From Acidobacteriota bacterium (GTDB lineage: Bacteria > Actinomycetota > Actinomycetes > Actinomycetales > Microbacteriaceae): DNA of 64,000 bases. The position numbers were made by a program, and so were the translations under genes. The stretch is from positions 1 through 64,000 of the forward strand of contig JABBOB010000007.1 in NCBI GenBank assembly GCA_019352055.1, in the 5' to 3' direction. Under the pieces are notes generated by a model that saw only the letters and a list, made by a program, of their open reading frames with translations, was not told the origin of the DNA and made no database searches. Positions 1 through 11,193 of the stretch are shown here, one piece after another (the stretch's first letter is position 1; every line of letters begins with the position of its first letter).

Positions 1-54
1 AACCAAGAACAACTGAACCAGAATCAGCCGTGTTGCCAATTACACCATACCCCA
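1..54 (-). tRNA. tRNA-Gln (CUG anticodon), 3' part cut off by the window edge
   Basis: Reverse complement reads TGGGGTATGGTGTAATTGGCAACACGGCTGATTCTGGTTCAGTTGTTCTTGGTT: tRNA-Gln acceptor/D-arm, anticodon stem GCTGA/TCAGT with loop TTCTGGT (CUG). Confidence 0.9.
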
Positions 55-152
55 ATGCCGCAACCGGAAGGTTGCAGGCGGGCGACCCGCGGTGAGGGGG
101 CCGATCGACAAGCATACGCGACGCCCGAGCCCGATCCTTCCTGCGCGCGCGG

Positions 153-1106
153 TCACCGCTCCGACGGGGTGCGCGGCGGCTTCGGCGGTCGGTGCAGCAC
201 GGCGCCGGTCCGGGCCGCGACCCAGCGCACCACGGGAGGCCGAAGCGCCGCCACGAGCGCCGCAGTGAGCAGCACGGACGCCGCGAACACGACCAGCCCC
301 GCCGGATTCTGGTCGTCGCGCAGGGCGTAGATGTGGTTGAGGTTGCGCAGTGCCCCGGTCGCCAGGACGAGGAACACGTGCACGACGGTGAACGCGACGA
401 GGAACCACATCGTCCACCAGTGGAGCGTCTTCGCGAGCCGCACCGGGAACCGGGCGTCGAGCACCCGGAGGCGGCTGGCGAACCCCGGAGCGGCACGCAG
501 CCCCGTGAGCACGGCGATCGGGCCGGCCACGTAGACGACGAGGAAGTAGCTCAGCTGCTGCAGAGCGTTGTAATTTACCCAGCCGTCCTCCGTCGGCCAC
601 GTGAACGACGCGTACTGCAGCCCCGCGGAAACCGCCTGCGGGAGGACGGCCCAGTCGGTCGGCACGATCCGCGCCCAGTGCCCGCTGACGGCGCACAGGA
701 TCACGAACAGCACGCCGTTCAGCACCCACAGGGTGTCCGCCGCGAAATGCGACCAGAGATCGATCGCGATCCGGATCGGGGGGTTCCGGGTGCGGATCCG
801 ACCGTCGTTGCGTCGCGTCCAGAACGTGGTGGGGCGGGCGCCGCGGTGGATGCGCCACCCCGACCGCACCGTGAGCAGGAGGAACACGGCGTTCAGGCCG
901 TGCTGCCAGGCCGCCCACGCCGGGAATCCGACGGGCGTGCCCGCGAGCCGCGGTGCAGCACCCGAGTAGGTGCCGATGAAGGCCTCCCCCGCCACCGAGA
1001 ATCGGACGACGCGAGCGACCAGGACGACCAGGACCGCGAGCACGACCGCGCCGACGGTGAGCAGCAGCCATCGCCTGCGCGCGGCGGGCACGGTCTCGGC
1101 GCTCAC
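153..1106 (-). CDS. cytochrome b/b561-like integral membrane protein
   Basis: Multi-TM ORF with histidine-bearing helices ([40 protein letters not shown]). GTG start overlaps the gltX stop (GTGA). Confidence 0.7.
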   Translation of the reverse strand: MSAETVPAARRRWLLLTVGAVVLAVLVVLVARVVRFSVAGEAFIGTYSGAAPRLAGTPVGFPAWAAWQHGLNAVFLLLTVRSGWRIHRGARPTTFWTRRNDGRIRTRNPPIRIAIDLWSHFAADTLWVLNGVLFVILCAVSGHWARIVPTDWAVLPQAVSAGLQYASFTWPTEDGWVNYNALQQLSYFLVVYVAGPIAVLTGLRAAPGFASRLRVLDARFPVRLAKTLHWWTMWFLVAFTVVHVFLVLATGALRNLNHIYALRDDQNPAGLVVFAASVLLTAALVAALRPPVVRWVAARTGAVLHRPPKPPRTPSER

Positions 1107-2605
1107 GTCGCGAGCGCGCTGCGCAGCCTGCGGACGCGGTCGATCGACTCGTCGCGGCCGAGGATGGCGAGCGACTCGAACAGCGGCGGCGACACGCGCC
1201 GCCCGCTGGTCGCGACCCGGACGGGGCCGAAGGCGACGCGCGGTTTGAGCGCGAGGTCGTCGATGAGCGCCCCGTCGAGCGCGGCCTTCACACCCTCGAC
1301 ACTCCACTGCTCGACCGTCTGCAGCGCCGTCTCCGCGGCGGCCAGCACCTCTGCGGCGTTCTTCGGCAGCGCGGCGACCGCCGCCTCGTCCGGGACGAGC
1401 GCGTCGGCGGTGATGAAGAAGGACCCGAGCAGGTCGGGCGCCTGCCCGAGCAGCTGCATGCGCTCCTGCACGAGCGGTGTCAGCCTGCGCAGGAGGAACA
1501 GCTGCTCCGCCGACGGCTGCGCCGGCAGCACGTCCTTCACCTGGAGGTACGGGACGAGCCGCGCGGTGAGATCGTCGGGATCGAGCATCCGGATGTGGTC
1601 GCCGTTGATCGACTCGGCCTTCTTCAGGTCGAAGCGCGCCGGGTTCGGGTTGACGTTCCGGATGTCGAACGCCTCAGCGAGCTCCGCCTTCGAGAAGACG
1701 TCGCGATCGGGACCGATCGACCAGCCGAGCAGCGCGAGGTAGTTGAGCAGCCCCTCCGGGATGAACCCGCGCTCACGGTGCAGGAACAGGTTCGACTCGG
1801 GGTCGCGCTTCGACAGCTTCTTCGTCCCGTCGCCGAGCACGAGCGGCATGTGGCCGAAGCGCGGCACCCAGGAGGCGACACCGATGTCAATGAGCGCGTG
1901 GTAGAGAGCGATCTGCCGGGGCGTCGACGGCAGCAGGTCCTCGCCTCGCAGGACGTCGGTGATGCGCATCAGGGCGTCGTCGACCGGATTCACGAGCGTG
2001 TACAGCGGCTGCCCGCCCGGGCGGACGACCACGAAGTCCGGGAACGAACCGGCCGCGAAGGTGATCGGGCCGCGGACCAGGTCGTCGAAGGAGAGGTCCT
2101 CGTCGGGCACGCGGAGGCGGAGCGCCGGCTGCCGGTCGTCGGCGCGGTAGGCGGCCCGCACCTCCGGGTCGCGCTCCCAGTTGCCGTAGCCCTGCTGGAC
2201 CGCGCGGCCCTCCGCGATGTTCCGCGCCTCGATCTCGGGCGCCGTCATGTACGACTCGTAGAGGTGACCGGAAGCGGTGAGCCGAGCGATGACGTCCTGG
2301 TAGATGTCCCCCCGCTGCGACTGCCGGTAGGGCTCGTCGGGGCCGCCCGTGATGATCCCCTCGTCCCAGTCGAGGCCCATCCAGCTGAGCGCGTCGATGA
2401 TCTGGTCGAAGGACTGCTCGCTGTCGCGGGCCGCGTCGGTGTCCTCGATGCGGAAGACGAAGGTGCCGCCCGTGTGCCGGGCCTCGGCCCAGTTGAACAG
2501 CGCGGTGCGGACGAGGCCGACGTGCGGCAGCCCGGTCGGTGAGGGGCAGAAGCGCACACGGACGGCTGCGCCCGTGGCGTTCGTGGTCGGATGCGCGGTC
2601 GACAT
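1103..2605 (-). CDS. gltX: glutamyl-tRNA synthetase
   Basis: [26 protein letters not shown] (class I HIGH-type region) and KKLSKRD (KMSKS-type). Confidence 0.96.
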   Translation of the reverse strand: MSTAHPTTNATGAAVRVRFCPSPTGLPHVGLVRTALFNWAEARHTGGTFVFRIEDTDAARDSEQSFDQIIDALSWMGLDWDEGIITGGPDEPYRQSQRGDIYQDVIARLTASGHLYESYMTAPEIEARNIAEGRAVQQGYGNWERDPEVRAAYRADDRQPALRLRVPDEDLSFDDLVRGPITFAAGSFPDFVVVRPGGQPLYTLVNPVDDALMRITDVLRGEDLLPSTPRQIALYHALIDIGVASWVPRFGHMPLVLGDGTKKLSKRDPESNLFLHRERGFIPEGLLNYLALLGWSIGPDRDVFSKAELAEAFDIRNVNPNPARFDLKKAESINGDHIRMLDPDDLTARLVPYLQVKDVLPAQPSAEQLFLLRRLTPLVQERMQLLGQAPDLLGSFFITADALVPDEAAVAALPKNAAEVLAAAETALQTVEQWSVEGVKAALDGALIDDLALKPRVAFGPVRVATSGRRVSPPLFESLAILGRDESIDRVRRLRSALAT

Positions 2606-2641
2606 GGCGATCCGTGAGTCTACCGAGGGCGACGCGAGGGC

Positions 2642-3607
2642 TCAGGCGAAGACGACGGCGAGCGCGGCGACCGCGATCAGCGCCCAGGCGCCGAGCCCGG
2701 CGGAGGCGGTCGCGAGCCCCGTGCCGGCGAGCTGACGGAACCGGATGCCGGAGCCCAGGCCGAACAGCGCCATGCCGAGCAGGACCGTCTGCAGCAGCTG
2801 CGCCCAATCGAGCACCACCGTCGGTACCGGCAGGAAGCTGCGGACCAGGACCGCGACGACGAACCCGGCGACGAAGAGGGGCAGGATCGGCGGCCGCTTC
2901 CCCTCCTGCGCACCGCGGAGCCGCAGCACGAGCCCGGTCCCCGCGACGAGCGGGGCGAGCAGCAGCACCCGCAGCAGCTTGACGAGGATCGCGACGGCCA
3001 GGGCGGCGCTCCCCCACTGCTGGGCCGTCGCGACGACCTGTCCGACGTCGTGCACGCTCGCTCCGGTCCACCGGCCGAACTGCTCGGTGGACATGTGCGC
3101 CGCGCCGGCCACGAACGGCACGACGAGGATCGCCAGGGTGCCGCAGAGCGTCACGAGCGCGACCGGTCGCGACTGCTCCTTCGCATCGCTCTTCGTCACC
3201 GCGGCCATCGCGCCGATCGCCGAAGCGCCGCAGATCGCGAAGCCGGCCGCGAGCAGCAGCGGTTCCCGGCCGGGCAGCCGGACGAGTCGCGCGATGAAGT
3301 AGGTGCCGGCGAACGCCACCGCGGTCACCAGGACGACGGCGACCACGGTGGGCCAGCCGAGGCCGACGACATCGGAGAGCACCAGCTGGAGCCCGAGCAG
3401 CACCACGCCGATCCGGAGGCAGCGCCGTGCCGCAGTGGCGATGCCGGGTCTCAGCGGCCCGTCGAGGAACCGGGTGGCGGCCGGGATCTGGCCGACGACG
3501 ACTCCGAGGATGACGCAGACGGTGAGCAGGGGGACCGCGGGTAGGAGCAGGTGGGTCAGGAACCCCACCCCGACGGCGAGCAGCGCCAGTGCGAGCCCGG
3601 CGATCAC
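2642..3607 (-). CDS. YeiH-family putative sulfate exporter-like membrane protein
   Basis: FAICGASAIGAMAAVTKSDAKEQ and polytopic architecture typical of the YeiH/UPF0324 family; GTG start overlaps the upstream FAH stop. Confidence 0.85.
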   Translation of the reverse strand: MIAGLALALLAVGVGFLTHLLLPAVPLLTVCVILGVVVGQIPAATRFLDGPLRPGIATAARRCLRIGVVLLGLQLVLSDVVGLGWPTVVAVVLVTAVAFAGTYFIARLVRLPGREPLLLAAGFAICGASAIGAMAAVTKSDAKEQSRPVALVTLCGTLAILVVPFVAGAAHMSTEQFGRWTGASVHDVGQVVATAQQWGSAALAVAILVKLLRVLLLAPLVAGTGLVLRLRGAQEGKRPPILPLFVAGFVVAVLVRSFLPVPTVVLDWAQLLQTVLLGMALFGLGSGIRFRQLAGTGLATASAGLGAWALIAVAALAVVFA

Positions 3608-4374
3608 GCGCGAGCGCGGGCGGTGTTGACGAGGCGTCCGATGTTGCCGATCTCGATCTCGACGCGCTGTCCGGCGCGGATCTCGAGGTGACCGGGCGAG
3701 CTCCCGGTGAGGATGAGGTCCCCCGGCAGCAGCGTCCAGACGTCCGAGACCATCTCGACGATCTCCGGGATCGACAGCACGAGATCTCTCGTGTGGCCGC
3801 TCGAGCGCTCCTCGCCGTCCACGAGCGTGCGGATGGGGACGCCGCGGGGGTCGATCTCCGTCTCGATGAACGGGCCGATGGGGCAGAACGTGTCGTAGCC
3901 CTTGGCGCGGGCCCACTGCCCGTCCTCGAGCATCTGGTCGATCGCCGTCACGTCGTTCGCGATGGTGTAGCCGAAGATGACGTCGTCGGCGTCCTCCGCT
4001 CGCACCCGCTTCGCCACTGCTCCGATCACGATGGCGAGCTCGCCCTCGTGGATGACCCGCCCCGGCACCGGCGGTAGCTGGATCGCGTCGTTGGGGCCGA
4101 TCACAGCGGTGTTCGGCTTGAGGAAGATGACGGGTTCGGTCCTCGACCCCGCTGGCAGCAGGCCCTCGGCGCCGGCGTAGTTGAGCCCGATGCCCACGAT
4201 CTTGGAACGCGGGATGACCGGTGCGAGCAGCTTCGCCTCCGCGAGCGGTACGCGCTCGCCCGTCGTCTCGAAGCCCTGGAACATCGGGTCGCCCGCGACC
4301 ACCACGAGGTCCTCGTCGTCGACGATGCCGAACTGCGGGTCGCTGCCCCCTGAGGTGAACCGCGCGATCTTCAC
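3604..4374 (-). CDS. fumarylacetoacetate hydrolase family protein
   Basis: VGIGLNYAGAEG, EGELAIVIG, GYTIANDVTAID, GDLILTGSSPG motifs. Confidence 0.93.
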   Translation of the reverse strand: MKIARFTSGGSDPQFGIVDDEDLVVVAGDPMFQGFETTGERVPLAEAKLLAPVIPRSKIVGIGLNYAGAEGLLPAGSRTEPVIFLKPNTAVIGPNDAIQLPPVPGRVIHEGELAIVIGAVAKRVRAEDADDVIFGYTIANDVTAIDQMLEDGQWARAKGYDTFCPIGPFIETEIDPRGVPIRTLVDGEERSSGHTRDLVLSIPEIVEMVSDVWTLLPGDLILTGSSPGHLEIRAGQRVEIEIGNIGRLVNTARARA

Positions 4375-4565
4375 CCCGAGAGCGTACCGAGGCCGACTTC
4401 GCGCTCACGGGGCCCTCAGCTGCAGATCCGACGGTGCGCTCCGTCCTCCTTGCAGCGGACGGCCCGTCAGCGGGTCGAGCGGATCAGCCGTCGCGTTGGT
4501 CGCACCGCCTCCGGGATTTGACGACGGTGGGCGACTCCGCACCTGATGAGGAGCAGAATCGAAGC

Positions 4566-5420
4566 ATGCCCGAGATGCCGGAGGTGCACGCGCTCGCGGA
4601 CGACCTCGCCGACCGCCTGGTCGGGCACACGATCGCCCGGTTCGAGATCACCACGTTCTCGGCACTGAAGACGTTCGACCCTCCCACCACTGCCGTGGTC
4701 GGCGGGACGGTGCGGGACGTCACCCACTTCGGCAAGTTCCTCGACATCGACCTGGGCGACCTCCACGTGGTCGTCCATCTCGCGAAGGCGGGGTGGATCC
4801 GCTGGTACGACGTGCTGCCGACAGCCCGGAACCGCGTGATCGCCGCGCGGATCGGGCTGGACGACGGCTCCGGCATCCAGCTCACCGAGGCCGGCACGAA
4901 GAAGTCGCTCGCCATCTCCGTCGTCCGCGACCCGACCGAGGTCCTGCGACTCGCGACGCTCGGCCCCGATCCGCTGTCGGACGAGTTCACGGAGGAGCGG
5001 TTCGCCGAGGTGCTGGCCGAAGCCGGTCGCGCACAGGTCAAGGGCGTGCTCCGCGACCAGGCGCGGATCGCGGGGATCGGCAATGCGTACTCGGACGAGA
5101 TCCTGCACGCCGCGAGGATGTCGCCCTTCAAACCGGCCGCGATGGGCCCGGAGGACGTCCGCACCCTCTACGAGGCGATGCGGTCCGTGCTCGCGGACGC
5201 GATCCGCCGATCGGAGGGCCTGCACATGGCGGACCTCAAGGGCGAGAAGAAGGCGGGCATGCGCGTGCACGGCCGCACCGGCGAGGCCTGTCCGGTCTGC
5301 GGCGACACCATCCGGCAGGTGCGCTTCGCAGACAACACCCTGCAGTACTGCCCGACCTGCCAGACCGGCGGCAAGCCCCTCGCCGACCGAGCGCTGAGCC
5401 GCCTCGGCATCACCGTCTGA
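4566..5420 (+). CDS. Fpg/Nei-family DNA glycosylase
   Basis: MPEMPEVHALADDL N-terminus (family starts with P-E), helix-two-turn-helix GIGNAYSDEILHAA, C-terminal zinc-finger CPVCG...CPTCQTGG. Confidence 0.9.
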   Translation: MPEMPEVHALADDLADRLVGHTIARFEITTFSALKTFDPPTTAVVGGTVRDVTHFGKFLDIDLGDLHVVVHLAKAGWIRWYDVLPTARNRVIAARIGLDDGSGIQLTEAGTKKSLAISVVRDPTEVLRLATLGPDPLSDEFTEERFAEVLAEAGRAQVKGVLRDQARIAGIGNAYSDEILHAARMSPFKPAAMGPEDVRTLYEAMRSVLADAIRRSEGLHMADLKGEKKAGMRVHGRTGEACPVCGDTIRQVRFADNTLQYCPTCQTGGKPLADRALSRLGITV

Positions 5421-5426
5421 CTGTGC

Positions 5427-6542
5427 TCAGGCGAGGCGGGTCATCCAGCCGTGGTGGTCCGGGAGGCGGCCGTACTGGATGCCGGTGAGCTCCTCGCGGA
5501 GGCTCATCGTCAGGGCGCCGGGTTCGGCGTCCGGGGCGCCGATCTCGAAGTCCCTCGTCTTCAGCCGCCCGATCGGCGTGATCACCGCAGCGGTGCCGCA
5601 GGCGAACGCCTCCACGATGTCGCCCGACTCGACGCCCTCACGCCATTCGGCGACGGTGAAGCGGCGCTCCTCGACGACGTGGCCCCGCTCCTGCGCGAGC
5701 CGGATCACGCTCGAGCGGGTGATCCCCTCGAGGATCGTGCCGAGCGCCGGGGTGACGACGCGGCCGTCCCGGTAGAGGAAGAACACGTTCATGCCGCCGA
5801 GCTCCTCGACGTACGTGCGCTCCTCCGAATCGAGGAACAGCACCTGCTGGCAGCCCTGCTCGTACGCCTCGGCCTGGGGCAGCAGGCTCGCCGCGTAGTT
5901 GCCGCCGGTCTTCGCCGCGCCCATCCCGCCGCGGCCGGCCCGGGAGTAGTCCTCCGACAGCCAGATCGACACGGGCCGGATGCCGCCGGAGAAGTACGCG
6001 CCCGCCGGTGACGCGATCACGTGGAAGTCGACGCCGTGCGCGGGGCGGACGCCGAGGAAGGCCTCCGACGCGATCATGAACGGCCGGAGGTAGAGGCTCG
6101 TCTCGGGCGCGCTCGGCACCCATGCCTCGTCGATGGCGACCAGCTGACGGATCGACTCGACGAACACGGACTCGGGCAGCTGCGGCAGCGCCAGGCGGCG
6201 CGCCGAGCGCTGCATGCGCTCGGCGTTCGCCTCCGGCCGGAAGGTCCACACCGAGCCGTCGGCCCAGCGGTAGGCCTTCAGCCCCTCGAAGATCTCCTGC
6301 GCGTAGTGCAGCACCGCAGCAGCCGGGTCCAGGGTCAGGGGCCCGTACGGCTTGACCACGGCGTCGTGCCAGCCCGCGTCCTCCGACCAGGCGATGGACA
6401 CCATGTGGTCGGTGAAGTGCTTGCCGAACCCGGGGTCGGCGAGGATCGCCTCCCGCTCCGCGTCGGCGCGGCGCGCAGGCGATGGCGTGGTGTCGAATTC
6501 GAGGCCGAAGGGGGTCGGCGCTGCCGGGGTCGTGGTGGTCAT
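5427..6542 (-). CDS. ilvE: branched-chain amino acid aminotransferase
   Basis: [32 protein letters not shown] (PLP lysine region), [10 protein letters not shown]. Confidence 0.95.
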   Translation of the reverse strand: MTTTTPAAPTPFGLEFDTTPSPARRADAEREAILADPGFGKHFTDHMVSIAWSEDAGWHDAVVKPYGPLTLDPAAAVLHYAQEIFEGLKAYRWADGSVWTFRPEANAERMQRSARRLALPQLPESVFVESIRQLVAIDEAWVPSAPETSLYLRPFMIASEAFLGVRPAHGVDFHVIASPAGAYFSGGIRPVSIWLSEDYSRAGRGGMGAAKTGGNYAASLLPQAEAYEQGCQQVLFLDSEERTYVEELGGMNVFFLYRDGRVVTPALGTILEGITRSSVIRLAQERGHVVEERRFTVAEWREGVESGDIVEAFACGTAAVITPIGRLKTRDFEIGAPDAEPGALTMSLREELTGIQYGRLPDHHGWMTRLA

Positions 6543-7600
6543 CGGTGCTCCAGGGAGGGGAGGGCTGCGCGGACCGCGTCGCCGATCTCGGTCGTCGTCC
6601 GGGCGGACGAGCCACGGGAGGCGAGGTCGGCGGTGACGGCTGCCGTGATCCTGCCGGCCGCCTCGGTGAGGCCGAGGTGGTCGAGCAGCAGCGCGGCGGA
6701 GAGGATGGCGGCCGTCGGGTCGGCCTTCCCGGTGCCGGCGATGTCGGGCGCCGAGCCGTGCACCGGCTCGAACATGGACGGGAAGGCGCCGCTCGGGTTG
6801 ATGTTCCCGGAGGCCGCGAGACCGATGCCGCCGCTGATCGCGCCGGCCAGATCGGTCAGGATGTCACCGAAGAGGTTGTCGGTGACGACGACGTCGAACC
6901 GGGCGGGGTCGGTGACGAGGAAGATCGTGGCCGCGTCGACGTGGAGGTAGTCGACCGCGACATCGGGGAACTCCTCCCCCACCGCGTCCACCAGGCGCTT
7001 CCAGAGCGACCCGGCGAAGGTGAGCACGTTCGTCTTGTGCACGAGCGTGAGGTGCTTCCGGCGCCCGGCCGCCTTCGCGAACGCGTACCGGACGACCCGT
7101 TCGACGCCGTAGGCGGTGTTGACGCTGACCTCGTTCGCGACCTCGGCGGGGGTGCCGACGCGGATCGCGCCGCCGTTGCCGACGTAGGGCCCCTCGGTGC
7201 CCTCCCGCACGACCACGAAGTCGACCTCGCCTGGGTCGGACAGCGGGCTGGTGACGCCGGGCCAGAGCACGGTGGGGCGCAGGTTCACGTAGTGGTCGAG
7301 CGAGAAGCGCAGCTTCAGCAGCAGCCCGCGCTCGATGTTCGCGTCCTTCAGTCGGGGGTCCCCAGGCGTGCCCCCGACCGCGCCGAGGAGGATCGCGTCG
7401 TGCTGCGCGATCGCCGCGAGCTCGTCGTCCGGCAGCACGTCCCCGGTCGCGAGGTAGCGGGCGGCCCCGAGGGAGAACTCGGTGACGTCGAACTCGGCCT
7501 CGACGCCCACGGCGACCCGGAGGATTTTCAGCGCCTCGGCGACGACCTCGGGCCCGATGCCGTCGCCGCCGATCACCGCGAGACGGATGGTGCGCGTCAC
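6539..7600 (-). CDS. leuB: 3-isopropylmalate dehydrogenase
   Basis: [51 protein letters not shown]; 4-nt overlap with ilvE. Confidence 0.95.
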   Translation of the reverse strand: MTRTIRLAVIGGDGIGPEVVAEALKILRVAVGVEAEFDVTEFSLGAARYLATGDVLPDDELAAIAQHDAILLGAVGGTPGDPRLKDANIERGLLLKLRFSLDHYVNLRPTVLWPGVTSPLSDPGEVDFVVVREGTEGPYVGNGGAIRVGTPAEVANEVSVNTAYGVERVVRYAFAKAAGRRKHLTLVHKTNVLTFAGSLWKRLVDAVGEEFPDVAVDYLHVDAATIFLVTDPARFDVVVTDNLFGDILTDLAGAISGGIGLAASGNINPSGAFPSMFEPVHGSAPDIAGTGKADPTAAILSAALLLDHLGLTEAAGRITAAVTADLASRGSSARTTTEIGDAVRAALPSLEHR

Positions 7601-7687
7601 GATCGGGCCTCCTTCGCCTTCGGTCCAAGGCTACAAGCGCCCGGGAGGCGTTCCGCCCGATGCACCGGGCGGTCCGCCTCCGTGCTG

Positions 7688-9307
7688 TCAGTCGGTGACG
7701 CGGAGCGCGTCGTCCACCGGCTTGCCCTCGAGGAACGCCCCGCGCGGGATGACCTCCCCCCGGAAGTAGGCGCCGTTGCGGGCCCACCAGATCGCCATGA
7801 GCACGAACCCTGCGAGCAGCCCCACGATGCCGACGACTGCAGCTGCGCCGATGCCGAAGATCGTGACGTTGTTGCCGGAGATGGGATCCGTGGTCCAGTC
7901 GGGGGCCGCGAACTGGATGAGCCCGTAGACGAAGATCACGGCCAGGATGAGGAACCCGAGGGCCGGGAACAGTCCGCGGAACACGAAGTTGCGCGCGCTC
8001 GTGAGGAGCGTGTTCCGGTAGAACCACACGCACGCCAGTCCGGTGAGGCCGTAGTAGAACGCGATCATCAGACCGAGCGACGAGATCAGTGCGGCGAGCA
8101 GGCCCTGGCTGATCGCCGAGAAGACCAGGAACAGCACGGCCGAGATGAGGCCCATGCCGATCGTCGACCAGGTCGGGGTGAGGAATCGCGGGTGCATCCG
8201 GGCGAAGTGGCTCGGGAGCGCCTTGTGGGTCGCCATGGAGAGCGCGGTCCGTGCCGTCGGCAGGATGGTGGTCTGCGTCGAGGCCGAGGCGCTCGTGAGG
8301 ATCGTGGCGGCGAACAGCACCTGCATGATGTGACCGATCGAGCTGTTGCCGAACACCGCCGACGACATCGCGGAGAACACGTCGCCCGAGTTGTTCGGGT
8401 TCGCGAGTCCGATCCCCTTGTCGCCGACACCGGCGAACGACACCGTGGCGATCGTCACGAGGAGGTAGGTGCCGAGCAGCAGCAGCGTCGAGAGGATCGC
8501 GGCGCGACCGGGCGTCTTCGCCGGGTTGGAGGTCTCCTCGTTGACGGCGACAGCGCTGTCCCAGCCCCAGTAGATGAACAGTGCCGTCAGCAGCGCCGGC
8601 GCGAGCGCCGATCCGAAGTCGAGGCCGAACGGGTTCAGCCAGTCCCACGAGAACCCGATCGAGTAGCTCTCCCCCTGACCGGTGCCGACCCGCACCAGCG
8701 CGACGATCGCGAAGGCGAGCAGCAGCACGACCTCGAAGGAGAGCAGCGCGTACTGCAGGCGTGCGGAGATCTCGATGCCGCGGTAGCAGATGTAGGTCAT
8801 CAGGGCGATCCACACGAGGCCGACGATCGTCGCAGGCCAGAAGTTGGCCGGGTCGTTGCCGAACTTCGCGACCTCCGGCAGCCCGAACCCGCCGATGAAT
8901 GTGAAGGTGTACTGCCCTGCGATGTAGGCGAGGTTCGACATCACGATGACGTCACTGATGATGATGCCCCAGCCGCCCATCCAGCCGGTGATCGCACCGA
9001 ACGCCCGGGTCGCCCAGGTGAAGGTCGTCCCGCAGTCGGGGTCCGCCTCGTTCAGCTCCTTGTACGCCTGTGCGATGAAGTACATCGGCACGAACGCCAG
9101 CAGGATGACCGCCGGCGCCTTGACCCCGGCCGGGGAGGTCCCGCCGACCACGATGAACCCGAGGCTCGCCGCGAGGCTGTAGGCCGGCGCGGTCGACGCG
9201 ACGGCGACGACGACGCTGCCGACGAGCCCGATCGCGCCGGGCTTCAGCCCCTTGCTGCCGGCTAGGTCGATGCGTTGCGCGATGTTCTTGATGAGCGGTT
9301 CGGACAC
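7688..9307 (-). CDS. APC-family amino acid permease
   Basis: 12-TM ORF; GLVGSVVVAVASTAPAYSLAASLG, NEADPDCGTTFTWATRAFG. Confidence 0.9.
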   Translation of the reverse strand: MSEPLIKNIAQRIDLAGSKGLKPGAIGLVGSVVVAVASTAPAYSLAASLGFIVVGGTSPAGVKAPAVILLAFVPMYFIAQAYKELNEADPDCGTTFTWATRAFGAITGWMGGWGIIISDVIVMSNLAYIAGQYTFTFIGGFGLPEVAKFGNDPANFWPATIVGLVWIALMTYICYRGIEISARLQYALLSFEVVLLLAFAIVALVRVGTGQGESYSIGFSWDWLNPFGLDFGSALAPALLTALFIYWGWDSAVAVNEETSNPAKTPGRAAILSTLLLLGTYLLVTIATVSFAGVGDKGIGLANPNNSGDVFSAMSSAVFGNSSIGHIMQVLFAATILTSASASTQTTILPTARTALSMATHKALPSHFARMHPRFLTPTWSTIGMGLISAVLFLVFSAISQGLLAALISSLGLMIAFYYGLTGLACVWFYRNTLLTSARNFVFRGLFPALGFLILAVIFVYGLIQFAAPDWTTDPISGNNVTIFGIGAAAVVGIVGLLAGFVLMAIWWARNGAYFRGEVIPRGAFLEGKPVDDALRVTD

Positions 9308-9441
9308 GTCGCCTCCATCCAGGAGCCGGGCGCGACATCGAGCCCGGCGATCAGGTCTGGCGCGAGCATAGCCCCGAGGATGTTTCCAGCGGATAACACC
9401 GCCGAATCATCTCCCGACCGATGGAATCAGCCGTCGATCCC

Positions 9442-11034
9442 CTATTCGGCGACGAGATCGATGGCCGTGAGGTGGGAGGCGTCGATGCGGGAACGGATGT
9501 CGTCGAGCACGTCCTCCGGCGCCTCCGAGTCGATCGTCAGCACGCTGAGGGCGGTCCCGCCGGCGACGTCGCGCGCGATCTGCATCGCGGCGATGTTCAC
9601 GCCCGCCTCGCCGAACGCGGCGCCGTACTGGGCGACGATGCCGGGTCGGTCGGTGTAGGTGAAGACGACGTGGTGGTCGGCGAGCGGCACCTCCACGTCG
9701 TAGCCCTCGATCTCCGTGAGCTTCTCGATCTGCTTCGGCCCGGTGAGCGTGCCGGACACCGAGTGGACGGCTCCGGTCGTCGTCGCGCCTTTCAGCGAGA
9801 TCACGTTGCGGTAGTCGGTGCTCACGGCGTCGGTGACGAGGCGCACCTGCATGCCGCGCTCCTCCGCGAACAGCGGCGCGTTCACGTACGACACGTTCTC
9901 GGTGAGCGTGCGCACGAAGAGGCCCTTGAGCGCCGCGAGCTTCAGGACGCTGACGTCGTAGTCGTTGAGGTCGCCGCGCACCTCGACGTCGAGGCTCGCG
10001 ATCGGCCCGTCGGCGAGCGCGGCGAACACCTGCCCGAGCTTCTCGGTGAGGGGGATGCCGGGGCGCACGTAGGGGTCGATGATCCCGCCCGCGACGTTGA
10101 CCGCGTCGGGCACGAGCTCGCCGTCGAGCGCGAGCCGCACGCTCTTCGCGACCGCGACGCCGGCCTTCTCCTGCGCCTCGTCGGTGGACGCGCCGAGGTG
10201 CGGCGTGACCTGCAGGCCGGGATGCGCGATCAGCGTGGGGTTGCGCGGCGGCTCGGACACGAACACGTCGAGCGCCGCGCCGGCGATCAGGCCCGCGGTG
10301 AGCGCCCGCTCCAGGGCGGCCTCGTCGATGATGCCGCCGCGGCTGCAGTTGACGATGCGCAGCCCGGGCTTGGCGACCGCGAACTCCGGGTCGCCGATGA
10401 GGCCGGTGGTCTCGGGGGTCTTCGGGATGTGCACCGTCACGAAGTCGGACACGCGCATGAGCTCGTCGAGGCTCAGGAGCTGCACGCCCAGCTGCTGTGC
10501 GCGCGCCGGGGTCACGTAGGGGTCGTAGGCGACGAGCGTGACCCCGAACGGCTGCAGGCGCTGCGCGACGAGGGTGCCGATGCGGCCGAGGCCCACCACG
10601 CCGACCGTCTTCTCGTAGAGCTCGACGCCCGTGAACCGTGAACGCTTCCACTCCCCGGCCTTCAGCGACGCGTTGGCTTCGGGCAGATGGCGCGCGAGGC
10701 CAAGGAGGTGGGCGATCGCGAGCTCCGCGGCCGACACGATGTTGGACGTCGGCGCGTTGACCACCATCACGCCGGCCTTCGTCGCGGTCGGGATGTCGAC
10801 GTTGTCCAGACCGACGCCGGCACGGGCGACGACCTTCAGCTGCTTGCCGGCGGCGATCGCCTCCGCATCGACCCGGGTCGCAGAGCGCACCAGGAGGGCG
10901 TCGGCGTCGGCGAGTGCCGCGAGCAGTGCGGGACGGTCGGTGCCGTCCACATCCCGGACGTCGAAGTCCGGCCCGAGGGCGGCGACGGTGGCGGGCGAGA
11001 GCTGCTCGGCGATCAGCACGACGGGTTTCGGCAC
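9442..11034 (-). CDS. serA: D-3-phosphoglycerate dehydrogenase
   Basis: VGVVGLGRIGTLVAQRL NAD-binding motif, IVNCSRGGIIDEAAL, C-terminal ACT domain; GTG start chosen (VPKPVVLIAE). Confidence 0.94.
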   Translation of the reverse strand: MPKPVVLIAEQLSPATVAALGPDFDVRDVDGTDRPALLAALADADALLVRSATRVDAEAIAAGKQLKVVARAGVGLDNVDIPTATKAGVMVVNAPTSNIVSAAELAIAHLLGLARHLPEANASLKAGEWKRSRFTGVELYEKTVGVVGLGRIGTLVAQRLQPFGVTLVAYDPYVTPARAQQLGVQLLSLDELMRVSDFVTVHIPKTPETTGLIGDPEFAVAKPGLRIVNCSRGGIIDEAALERALTAGLIAGAALDVFVSEPPRNPTLIAHPGLQVTPHLGASTDEAQEKAGVAVAKSVRLALDGELVPDAVNVAGGIIDPYVRPGIPLTEKLGQVFAALADGPIASLDVEVRGDLNDYDVSVLKLAALKGLFVRTLTENVSYVNAPLFAEERGMQVRLVTDAVSTDYRNVISLKGATTTGAVHSVSGTLTGPKQIEKLTEIEGYDVEVPLADHHVVFTYTDRPGIVAQYGAAFGEAGVNIAAMQIARDVAGGTALSVLTIDSEAPEDVLDDIRSRIDASHLTAIDLVAE

Positions 11035-11193
11035 GGTCCAGCAGCCTACCGAGCACGGGCGACCCGCATCCGCCGCCCTGTCACACGACGACGCACCTCC
11101 GTGTGCCCGGATTCGCGTCACCTGTCTGTGCGCGCCGGGTGGCAGGTGACCGGAATGCGGTCAGGCGGTGCCGAGCGCCCGGAGGGGTCGGCG

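Noticed and set aside
6482-9265. 927-aa plus-strand ORF
   Set aside because: Antisense shadow of leuB and the APC permease; composition (R/E/V/D/G-rich, no family motif) is typical of GC-rich shadow frames.
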